In this document: positions 1 through 5,110 of the stretch, piece after piece
How positions within the stretch are numbered: position 1 is the stretch's first letter
Layout: the number at the start of each line of letters is the position of its first letter
Source: Campylobacterales bacterium
Lineage (GTDB): Bacteria; Campylobacterota; Campylobacteria; Campylobacterales; JAADDG01
Direction: 5' to 3'
Length of the DNA stretch: 5,110 bases
Assembly (NCBI GenBank): GCA_027009865.1
Contig: JALVCR010000038.1
Span: forward strand, 1 to 5,110
Notes under the pieces: model-generated
Seen by the model: only the letters and a program-made list of their open reading frames with translations
Databases searched by the model: none
Told to the model about the DNA's origin: nothing
Position numbers and translations under genes: made by a program

Positions 1-1156
1 AATCGTTTTTTGAAAACAAGCGGCTAAACTCCATCATTCTTCCGGCAAAAGTGGATATATCATTTTTTACATTCTGAGGATCGTCAACTACGGCTATTAC
101 CTCTTTAAAATGGGCTATTATGGAGTTATTTTTATCTATTTGCATTGGAATTAGATATTTTGCCAAAAATACGCTTGATAGAATCGATTTTAAAAGCATG
201 GTTTTACCGCCCGCATTTACGCCGGTAATCATTAAAATTTTTCTGTTAAACTCCACATTTACCGGTTTTGGATCATGCAAAGCGGGATGAATAAAATTTT
301 TTAAAACTATTCTTTTGCTTTTTGAGGGCAGAACAAATTCCAAATCTAAATTTTTGGCAAAAAAGACTCTTGCTTGATAATGATCGAATCTGTCAAACTC
401 CCTGTTTATAAAATTTAAAAATTTCAAAAATTTATTGAAAGTTTGAGAAATTTTCTTCTCATATTCAAAAACAAGCTCCTCTTTTTTGCTAACTAAATCT
501 GCTTCCTCTTTTTTTAAAGACTCTATCTTTTGAGGAACCACATAAAAAAATCCTCCGCTGCTTCTTGCAACAACAGTAGCTTTTAAAACATGATTAAATC
601 CGCCCCTTACCAAAATGGTTTCCGAGTCGTTTATATAGTGAATTTGTCTATCAACAAGATAGGAAGAGAGTTTAGAAGATGCAAGAAGTCTGTTTAAACT
701 CTCCCTTATTCTCTCTTTGTTTTTATCCAAAGCTTTCGATAAAGAGAGCATTCTTTCATCTATATCCTCTCTAATCTCCCCTTTTTCGTTAAAATAGTCG
801 CAAATTTGCACTATCTCTTCGGGAATAGAGATTCTATTTAGCCACTCTAAGACAATTTCAGAGAAATTAACACTCTTTAGATATCTAAAATAGTTTACTA
901 CTTTTACAAACTCGAAAATCTCGTCGCTTTTTAAAATTCCAAATTTCTTTAGATGAATAAGCTCCCTGTCTAAATTTTTAATTCTTTTAGGAGGCGTGAA
1001 ATCGGTTTTTGCGATTTCGTTTATCATTTTGTAGTGAAGATTTATATCCCCCTCTATAAAAAGGGGCTTTTGTCTTGATAAAAGCTCTAAAAAGGAGTTT
1101 ATGAAATCGGTTAAATCAAGCTTTGAAATAAGAGAATTTATTTCTTCAAACGACAT
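1..1156 (-). CDS. mutS2: MutS2 family ATPase, N-terminal part (runs off left edge)
   Basis: This is the first 385 codons of a MutS2 protein; the rest lies beyond base 1. MutS2 is a MutS-like ATPase that lacks the mismatch-reading domain. In Helicobacter it is known to suppress homologous recombination and act on branched or oxidised DNA; other bacteria use it in ribosome rescue. Seen here: a helical core/lever region (about residues 1-265), including a charged, coiled-coil-prone stretch at 211-240; the family's Ser-Ser-Gly-Gly segment at 199-202; HPAL at 290-293 just before the ATPase; the Walker A loop GVNAGGKT at 312-319 (Lys318); and the STFAGRM segment at 368-374, equivalent to STFSGHM of other MutS2. 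Walker B and the C-terminal Smr nuclease domain, if present, are outside the window. The ATG start has GGTGGA four bases upstream and overlaps the preceding gene by 19 bases, implying translational coupling. The family call is firm; the exact start is slightly less so. Confidence 0.93.
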   Translation of the reverse strand, partial: MSFEEINSLISKLDLTDFINSFLELLSRQKPLFIEGDINLHYKMINEIAKTDFTPPKRIKNLDRELIHLKKFGILKSDEIFEFVKVVNYFRYLKSVNFSEIVLEWLNRISIPEEIVQICDYFNEKGEIREDIDERMLSLSKALDKNKERIRESLNRLLASSKLSSYLVDRQIHYINDSETILVRGGFNHVLKATVVARSSGGFFYVVPQKIESLKKEEADLVSKKEELVFEYEKKISQTFNKFLKFLNFINREFDRFDHYQARVFFAKNLDLEFVLPSKSKRIVLKNFIHPALHDPKPVNVEFNRKILMITGVNAGGKTMLLKSILSSVFLAKYLIPMQIDKNNSIIAHFKEVIAVVDDPQNVKNDISTFAGRMMEFSRLFSKND

Positions 1157-1482
1157 TTTTCCACCGAAATTATCAAATCTCTAACCTCCGGGATATTATC
1201 TTTTCCTATGAACGAAAGTGTACCGAAATTTAAAACAAAATAGGAAGAATTTACCTCCCTATTTTCACAAATCAAACTTTTTCCCTGATTGAAAGCTATC
1301 ATAATCTCTCTGTATTTATTCTCCTTTTCATCCAGTTTCGCTTCATAAATTACGGCCAAAACAATTAAACCTATAAGCAAAAAAAGAAATATCAGCTTGT
1401 TTTTTAAAGAAAATTCGCTCTTTATAATAGCAAAAAGCAAAATGAGCAAAATTAAAACGACTAAAAAAAGAAGAAGCTGCAT
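1138..1482 (-). CDS. Small two-helix membrane protein of unknown function, between murC and mutS2
   Basis: This 114-residue protein has two strongly hydrophobic helices at about residues 2-20 and 29-46, separated by a short charged turn (KSEFSLKNK), then a soluble tail of about 68 residues. The tail contains Lys/Glu-rich sequence and two cysteines, C72 and C110. The short hairpin suggests both ends face the same side of the inner membrane, probably the cytoplasm given the lysines in the turn region and tail, but the topology is inference and could be reversed. The ATG shares one base with the murC stop (TAATG) and is preceded by AGAGGA at eight bases, so it is probably translated by coupling to murC. 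Its 3' end overlaps mutS2 by 19 bases. I recall an integral membrane or hypothetical protein in the same slot in Campylobacter (Cj1053c) and Helicobacter (HP0622), which supports a real gene. I recognise no domain and assign no function. Confidence 0.85.
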   Translation of the reverse strand: MQLLLFLVVLILLILLFAIIKSEFSLKNKLIFLFLLIGLIVLAVIYEAKLDEKENKYREIMIAFNQGKSLICENREVNSSYFVLNFGTLSFIGKDNIPEVRDLIISVEKCRLKK

Positions 1483-2795
1483 TAAAGCGTTCCTCTAAGC
1501 TGATAGGTTATATCTCCCGCTCCAAAACCTATAATAAGCCCCTCTTTTATCTCGTCTATACTCTTTTGACTCTTTAAAAGCTTTATTTTATCGCTCTCTT
1601 TTTTTATTTTGTCAGCAAATTTAGGATTATATTTTTTAAAGTGCTTCTCAAAATCGATCTCAACTTCTTTTTCTCCAACATTCCAAACCGGCAAAATAAT
1701 AAGCTCGTCAACTCCCTTGAAACACTCAACAAATCTGTCAAGATTATCCAAAGTTCTTGAATATTTATGCGGCTGCCAAATAGCTATTATCTTTTTTATA
1801 TTCATAAGTTTTGCATACTCTCTTGCTGATTTTATGGTAGCTTCTATCTCAGTTGGATGATGGCCGTAATCGTCTATTAAAATATAATCTTTTGTCTGCT
1901 CCAAAATATCAAATCTCTTTTTGATTCCTCTGTAGTTTCTGATAGCCTCTTTGATATCTTCCAAATTTTTCTCATTTAAAGCGGCCAAAATCGCCAAAGA
2001 GGCATCCAATGCTATATGCTCTCCTATCCCCCAAACCTCAAAAGTTCCCAAATCTTTCAAAACAAAAGATGTATAAGGCTCCCCGTCTATAATTATTGTT
2101 TTTATATCTCTTATATCTTTGCTTGGATAGAGCCTTATAGCTTCTATATCGGTAAGAGTGGATAAGAAATCATCCTCTGCGTTTAAAACTCTTATTTTGG
2201 CCTTCTTTATAAACTCTTCGTAAGCTGAATAGAATTTCTCATAATCGTATCCGTAATGCTCCATATGCTCAGGCTCTGCGTTTGTTACGATAGCCACATA
2301 GGGATTTGAGTTTAAAAAGCTCTCATCGCTCTCATCCGCTTCAAAAACTATATACTCGCTCTTTTTATAGTGCATATTAGAGCCAAACTGCTTGCTTTCC
2401 GCTCCTATAATCACGGTAGAGTCCATAACTGAAGCAAGCATCGCGCTTGTAGTGCTTTTGCCGTGAGCTCCGGCTACCGCAAAAACCTTTTTATTGGCCA
2501 AAATCCAAGGAAGAGCATCTTTTCTTGACAAAACCAAAGCTCCTTTTCTTTTAGCCTCCATAAGCTCTACATTATCCTCTTTGATAACTGCCGAGTAGAT
2601 AACAATATCTTGATCTTTTATGGCATCCTTGCTGTGGGGAATTGTTACATCTATCCCCTCTTCTTTTAACTTTTTAGTAATCGGAGTCTCTTTTATATCC
2701 GAGCCGCTTATCTCATACCCGTTTTTTTTAAGATATCTTGCCAAAGCCGAAAGCCCTATTCCCCCTATTCCTATAAAATGCACCTTTTTGCTCAC
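1482..2795 (-). CDS. murC: UDP-N-acetylmuramate--L-alanine ligase (MurC)
   Basis: MurC is the cytoplasmic, ATP-dependent ligase that adds the first amino acid, L-alanine, to UDP-MurNAc in peptidoglycan synthesis. Read from GTG at 2795 the protein has 437 residues, normal for the family. Numbered from that start: the N-terminal UDP-binding loop GIGGIG is at 9-14; the ATP P-loop GAHGKSTT is at 109-116; the central-domain segment EADESDESF is at 152-160; NAEPEH, equivalent to the usual N-x-E-x-D-H, is at 172-177; the MurC hallmark DDYGHHPTE is at 308-316; the C-terminal HKYSRT is at 343-348; and FGAGDI is at 424-429. The central KRF is at 293-295. A GTG two codons upstream (2801) is in frame, but the Shine-Dalgarno sequence runs straight into it. 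The GTG at 2795 has GGAG five bases away and overlaps the aminotransferase stop as GTGA, so I prefer it. The gene ends in TAATG with the membrane-protein start. Confidence 0.97.
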   Translation of the reverse strand: MSKKVHFIGIGGIGLSALARYLKKNGYEISGSDIKETPITKKLKEEGIDVTIPHSKDAIKDQDIVIYSAVIKEDNVELMEAKRKGALVLSRKDALPWILANKKVFAVAGAHGKSTTSAMLASVMDSTVIIGAESKQFGSNMHYKKSEYIVFEADESDESFLNSNPYVAIVTNAEPEHMEHYGYDYEKFYSAYEEFIKKAKIRVLNAEDDFLSTLTDIEAIRLYPSKDIRDIKTIIIDGEPYTSFVLKDLGTFEVWGIGEHIALDASLAILAALNEKNLEDIKEAIRNYRGIKKRFDILEQTKDYILIDDYGHHPTEIEATIKSAREYAKLMNIKKIIAIWQPHKYSRTLDNLDRFVECFKGVDELIILPVWNVGEKEVEIDFEKHFKKYNPKFADKIKKESDKIKLLKSQKSIDEIKEGLIIGFGAGDITYQLRGTL

Positions 2796-3922
2796 GCCCA
2801 CTCCTTTAAAAAATCTCCAAGTCTAAATAAAGCTTCCTTTATTCTATCGCCCTTTTCCACTAACGCTACTCTCACATACCCTTTGGCTACTTTCTCTCTT
2901 GATAGAAAGGAGCCTGGAAGAACTTTTAAAGCTTTTCTTCTATAAAGCTCTTTTGTAAATTTTAAATCGTCTCCAACCTCAAGCCACATATAAAAAGTAG
3001 CGCTTGGAGAGGGAAAATTTAAAATCTCCTTTGCTAATTTAAAATTTTCTCTATAAACTTCTCTATTTTTTTCTACATGTTCCTCATCGCTCCAAGCTTT
3101 TGCAGCGGCATACTGCAAAGGAAGAGGAGAGGCGCATCCAACATAGGTTCTATATCTTAAATAATCTTTTAAAATCTCTCTGTCTCCCGCTATAAAACCG
3201 CTTCTAAGCCCCGGAGCTGAGCTTCTTTTTGAGATGGAGTTTACAACCAAAATATTTTTAAAATCCCTGTTTCCAACTAAAGCAGCGGCTTCCAAAAGAG
3301 AGGGAGGAGGATTTTTATCATAAATCTCGCTGTAGCACTCATCATTTAAAAGCACAAAATCAAACTCCAAAGCCGCTTTAGCCCACTCTTTTAACTCATC
3401 CAAACTCAAAACGGAAGCGGTTGGATTATTTGGAAAATTTAAGATAACCAAATCGCACTTTTCTAAAATTTTCCTATCCATCTTAGGTTTAAAAGAGTTT
3501 TGTTTGGTAAGATTTAAAAAAAATACTTCAGCCCCACTTGCTATCGCGGCTCCTTCATATATCTGATAAAAAGGATTCGTAAACGCCATAACAGGATCCC
3601 TTTTATCGGATAGAAGAAACTGGGGAAAATTAAACAAAGCCTCTCTTGTCCCAAACGTTAAAATCAGCTCTTCATCCAAGAGAGAGAGATTAAAACGCCT
3701 CTTTACAAACCCTAAAACCGCATCTTTTAAAATCTTCTCTCCAGCACTTTTAGGATATTTGTTTAAAAGAGAAGATCTTCTTTTTAGCTCCTCTTGAATA
3801 AAAAGGGGAGTCTCAAGCTGAGGCTCCCCTATTGTTAAAGTCATAACCTCCAAATCTTTAGGAGGTATCACTCCTTCTAAAAGATTGTTTAATTTCTCGA
3901 AAGGATACTTTTCAAACTGCAT
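2792..3922 (-). CDS. PLP-dependent class I/II aminotransferase, possibly succinyldiaminopimelate aminotransferase (DapC-type)
   Basis: This is a complete 376-residue fold-type I aminotransferase. Seen: an N-terminal LTIGEPQ segment at 29-34 typical of class I/II enzymes; FGTREALF (90-97) in the cofactor phosphate-binding region; NFPNNPTAS (162-170), with the Asn that contacts PLP; LLNDECYSEIY (191-201), with Asp194 for the pyridine nitrogen and Tyr197; SISKRSSAPGLRSGF (229-243), with Lys232 as the Schiff-base lysine and Arg240 binding phosphate; and GYVRVALV (348-355), with Arg351 expected to bind the substrate carboxylate. Related Campylobacterota proteins beside murC (HP0624 in H. pylori, from memory) are annotated as aspartate or succinyl-DAP aminotransferases. 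Making L,L-DAP precursor would suit a neighbour of murC, but sequence alone does not exclude another amino-acid donor or acceptor. The ATG has GGGG four bases upstream, eight bases after the SYLF gene stop, and the 3' end overlaps murC by four bases. Confidence 0.9.
   Translation of the reverse strand: MQFEKYPFEKLNNLLEGVIPPKDLEVMTLTIGEPQLETPLFIQEELKRRSSLLNKYPKSAGEKILKDAVLGFVKRRFNLSLLDEELILTFGTREALFNFPQFLLSDKRDPVMAFTNPFYQIYEGAAIASGAEVFFLNLTKQNSFKPKMDRKILEKCDLVILNFPNNPTASVLSLDELKEWAKAALEFDFVLLNDECYSEIYDKNPPPSLLEAAALVGNRDFKNILVVNSISKRSSAPGLRSGFIAGDREILKDYLRYRTYVGCASPLPLQYAAAKAWSDEEHVEKNREVYRENFKLAKEILNFPSPSATFYMWLEVGDDLKFTKELYRRKALKVLPGSFLSREKVAKGYVRVALVEKGDRIKEALFRLGDFLKEWA
2801..2807 (-). promoter_or_regulatory. 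Ribosome binding site that decides the murC start
   Basis: On the minus strand AAAGGAG ends at 2801. Its final G is the first base of the upstream in-frame GTG (2801-2799), leaving no spacer for that codon. The next in-frame GTG (2795-2793) is five bases away, the normal spacing. The site lies inside the last codons of the aminotransferase gene. Confidence 0.8.
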
Positions 3923-3930
3923 ATTTCCCC

Positions 3931-4482
3931 TTAATAGTATGGAGTAAAATCAAATTTCTGCCCTCCTACGCTTGCTTCATACATAAGCCCGACTTTAGGG
4001 AGCGTAAAGACAGCTACGCCGTCGCTATAATCTATATCGACTGAGACTCCCGCTTTAATAACGACAGCCGAAACTTGAGCGCTTAGAGTAAAATCTCCGC
4101 TTTTAAATCTATCAAGAGCCCTTTTATCTTTAAAAAAGATAATTTCGCTATATCCTTGTCCTCCAAGCTGAAGTCCTACTGAGAGCTGTGTTAATCTGCT
4201 CTTTCCTATAAGTTTGCCCTTTTCATAAACTTTTCCCTCTCCATAAGCTACACCAATGCCCACTCCGCCTTTTCCTATCATTGGAAATATAGCAAATCCG
4301 TAAGCTTTTTCAAAAAAGAGTTTAAGCCTTGGCTGCTTTTTTAAAAAATCGTTTATAGTTTTATTGATTTTATAATCGTTTGTGTAGATTTTGAGATTTT
4401 TATTCTCTTCTTTATAAGGATTCCATCCGGCATTTAGAAGAAGAGGAAAAAGAATAACAAGGGTTAAAATTCCTCTTCTCAT
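3931..4482 (-). CDS. Secreted SYLF (Ysc84/DUF500)-domain protein, putative lipid-binding
   Basis: The protein has 183 residues. Residues 1-18 (MRR, then a hydrophobic run ending LLLNA) form a typical Sec signal peptide with likely cleavage after Ala18. No lipobox cysteine is present, so it is probably soluble in the periplasm or loosely attached to a membrane. The remainder fits the SYLF domain: YGFAIFPMIGKGGVGIG (61-77), a GKVYEKGKLIGKS segment (83-95), QLSVGLQLGGQGYSEIIFF (99-117), then alternating beta-like strands ending in VGLMYEASVGGQKF (164-177). SYLF proteins bind phosphoinositides in eukaryotes; bacterial members are generally annotated as putative lipid-binding proteins with no settled role. 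The gene follows kbp with only three bases between stop and start, and no strong Shine-Dalgarno sequence is visible, so translation is probably coupled. The domain call is good; the physiological role is unknown. Confidence 0.88.
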   Translation of the reverse strand: MRRGILTLVILFPLLLNAGWNPYKEENKNLKIYTNDYKINKTINDFLKKQPRLKLFFEKAYGFAIFPMIGKGGVGIGVAYGEGKVYEKGKLIGKSRLTQLSVGLQLGGQGYSEIIFFKDKRALDRFKSGDFTLSAQVSAVVIKAGVSVDIDYSDGVAVFTLPKVGLMYEASVGGQKFDFTPYY

Positions 4483-4485
4483 TTT

Positions 4486-4929
4486 TTATGACTCTAAGAC
4501 TATTCTTATCTTTTGTCCTGGAAAAATTTTATCGGGATCTTTTATCACCTCTTTGTTATCCTCTACTATTTTTGTATATTTAGCTCCGTTTCCGTAAAAT
4601 TTCTCTGCTATTTTCCAAAGAGTATCGCCCTTTTGAATAATATAATACTCAACCTTAACTTCGCTCTCTTCATCTGGAGCTTCAAGATTACTTACGTCAA
4701 CATTAGAAACTCCCTCTATATTTCCGGCCATCAAAACAGCCTTCTCCATCGCCTCTTTAGAAGAAGCTTTACCAGAAAGTGAAACGGTTCCGTTTTCGTC
4801 CATATTAACTTCCAAACCTTCAACTCCCGGATTATCCTCCTCTATATGCTCTTTAATTTTTTCAGAAGCCTCCTCTTTAGAGCCAAAAAGCTTATGGCCT
4901 ACATCCTTTACAAAATCAAAAAGTCCCAT
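4486..4929 (-). CDS. kbp: Kbp/YgaU-like BON-LysM protein (potassium-binding protein)
   Basis: The 147-residue protein resembles E. coli Kbp (YgaU, about 149 residues) in length, layout and local sequence. The start MGLFDFVKDVGHKLFG matches the E. coli MGLFNFVKDAG-type N terminus. A BON domain follows (about 22-84), with the GTVSLSGKASSKEA strand-turn-helix and a GNIEGVSNVDV end. The LysM domain (about 95-145) has YIIQKGDTLWKIAEKFYG, then NKEVIKDPDKIFPGQKIRI. There is no signal peptide or membrane helix, so it is cytoplasmic; here the LysM does not imply secretion. E. coli Kbp binds K+ and changes conformation on binding, and is needed for normal growth at high external potassium. A similar role here is inferred from homology. 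The gene has the best ribosome binding site in the window and lies just behind the only convincing promoter, so it appears to lead the operon. Confidence 0.9.
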   Translation of the reverse strand: MGLFDFVKDVGHKLFGSKEEASEKIKEHIEEDNPGVEGLEVNMDENGTVSLSGKASSKEAMEKAVLMAGNIEGVSNVDVSNLEAPDEESEVKVEYYIIQKGDTLWKIAEKFYGNGAKYTKIVEDNKEVIKDPDKIFPGQKIRIVLES

Positions 4930-4934
4930 TTTTT

Positions 4935-4941
4935 ACCTCCT
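4935..4941 (-). promoter_or_regulatory. Strong ribosome binding site of kbp
   Basis: On the minus strand AGGAGGT stands five bases before the ATG at 4929. It is a near-perfect match to the 16S anti-Shine-Dalgarno sequence, clearly stronger than the sites of the downstream genes, and it fixes the kbp start. Confidence 0.9.
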
Positions 4942-4960
4942 GTATAAAAAAATATTACCT

Positions 4961-4979
4961 ATTATAAAATAACTTTTTA
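4961..4979 (-). promoter_or_regulatory. Putative housekeeping sigma promoter of the kbp-murC-mutS2 operon
   Basis: On the minus strand a consensus -10 box TATAAT lies at 4966-4961, placing a likely transcription start near 4954 and a leader of about 25 bases before kbp. No TTGACA-like -35 box sits 16-18 bases upstream. Instead the upstream DNA consists of A- and T-runs, with TAAAAAGTT at 4979-4971. This fits the known Campylobacterota pattern, in which housekeeping promoters rely on the -10 box and AT-rich periodic upstream sequence. The exact start is inferred. Confidence 0.65.
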
Positions 4980-5004
4980 AATATAAGTATAAAAAAACTT
5001 TTTA
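4971..5004. repeat. Short direct repeat upstream of kbp
   Basis: On the plus strand the nine bases AACTTTTTA occur at 4971-4979 and again at 4996-5004, 25 bases apart. A shorter relative, AACTTTTA, is at 5016-5023 across the end of the upstream gene. On the promoter strand the two full copies centre about 20 and 45 bases upstream of the predicted transcription start. They could be a regulator site or simply part of the AT-rich promoter background; in such biased DNA chance is a real possibility. Confidence 0.35.
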
Positions 5005-5013
5005 CTTACAAAA

Positions 5014-5110
5014 TTAACTTTTAGGCATTTTAAATTTATCCAAAATCAAATCCCCTTCTTCGTCAAACCTTGCATAATATAAAATATCTTTTTTTATAGG
5101 AAGTCCAACA
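5014..5110 (-). CDS. C-terminal end of an unidentified protein (runs off right edge)
   Basis: On the minus strand one frame is open from the right edge to a TAA at 5016-5014, giving 31 residues. It reads VGLPIKKDILYYARFDEE and ends KFKMPKS. The composition (Lys, Asp/Glu, aromatic residues) is like the neighbouring genes, and the open frame stops just before the intergenic gap and promoter, as expected of the tail of a real gene. The piece is too short for a family call; it ends in a short charged tail without a membrane helix. It is probably the last gene of the preceding transcription unit, but readthrough into kbp cannot be excluded because no clear terminator is visible. Confidence 0.6.
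   Translation of the reverse strand, partial: VGLPIKKDILYYARFDEEGDLILDKFKMPKS

Noticed and set aside
1609..1860. Plus-strand open frame of 83 codons inside murC
   Set aside because: It lies wholly antisense to a gene with clear MurC motifs, has no convincing ribosome binding site, and its product resembles no family.
2799..2801. GTG at 2801 as murC start
   Set aside because: The ribosome binding site abuts this codon with no spacer, whereas GTG 2795 has correct spacing and a GTGA overlap.
2620..2826. Plus-strand open frame of 68 codons over the murC start
   Set aside because: It is antisense to the conserved N-terminal domain of MurC and reads as a hydrophobic, Pro/Ser-rich shadow translation.
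4513..4782. Plus-strand open frame of 89 codons inside kbp
   Set aside because: It is antisense to the BON and LysM domains of a recognisable protein; the Phe/Tyr-rich product is what the opposite strand of Lys/Glu-rich coding produces.
4984..5007. Possible terminator hairpin for the upstream gene (AAGT and ACTT arms around A- and T-runs)
   Set aside because: The arms are short, almost all A/T and interrupted by mismatched bases, and no separate G/C-rich stem with a following T-run is present. It overlaps the upstream promoter DNA and is better explained by composition.
1..5110. tRNA, rRNA, CRISPR array, insertion sequence or prophage genes
   Set aside because: Almost the entire window is covered by minus-strand housekeeping-type coding sequence; no tRNA-like cloverleaf, spaced repeats, transposase motifs or long inverted repeats were seen by eye.

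Overview
The window looks like core chromosome of an AT-rich member of the Campylobacterota (formerly Epsilonproteobacteria). Three things point there: the gene order murC, then a small two-helix membrane protein, then mutS2; the MurC P-loop written GAHGKSTT; and strongly A/T-rich, lysine-rich coding. From memory, the same order (aminotransferase, murC, small hypothetical, mutS2) occurs in Helicobacter pylori around HP0621-HP0624, and murC, small protein, mutS2 in Campylobacter jejuni around Cj1052c-Cj1054c. The genus cannot be fixed from this window.

Every gene reads on the minus strand, so transcription runs from the right edge to the left. At the far right is the last 31 codons of an unidentified gene (stop at 5014). 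An 84-base intergenic gap follows, with a good -10 box (TATAAT) and a strong ribosome binding site. Then come six tightly packed genes: a Kbp/YgaU-like BON-LysM protein (4486-4929), a secreted SYLF/Ysc84-domain protein (3931-4482), a PLP-dependent aminotransferase (2792-3922), murC (1482-2795), a 114-residue two-helix membrane protein (1138-1482) and the first 385 codons of mutS2 (1-1156, running off the left edge). Gaps between genes are 3 and 8 bases, and the later junctions overlap by 4, 1 and 19 bases, so the set very likely forms one operon.

Functionally the operon mixes envelope and cell-wall work with genome maintenance. MurC adds L-alanine to UDP-MurNAc. The aminotransferase may supply the meso-diaminopimelate branch (succinyl-DAP aminotransferase), although its substrate cannot be read from sequence. 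Kbp-like proteins bind potassium in the cytoplasm, SYLF proteins bind lipid, and MutS2 limits recombination. The most useful correction is the murC start: the second GTG (2795), not the first (2801), has the ribosome binding site at proper spacing and gives a 4-base GTGA overlap with the upstream stop. I see no mobile element, CRISPR array, RNA gene or clear new system; the least understood pieces are the small membrane protein and the placing of kbp and the SYLF gene at the head of a cell-wall operon.
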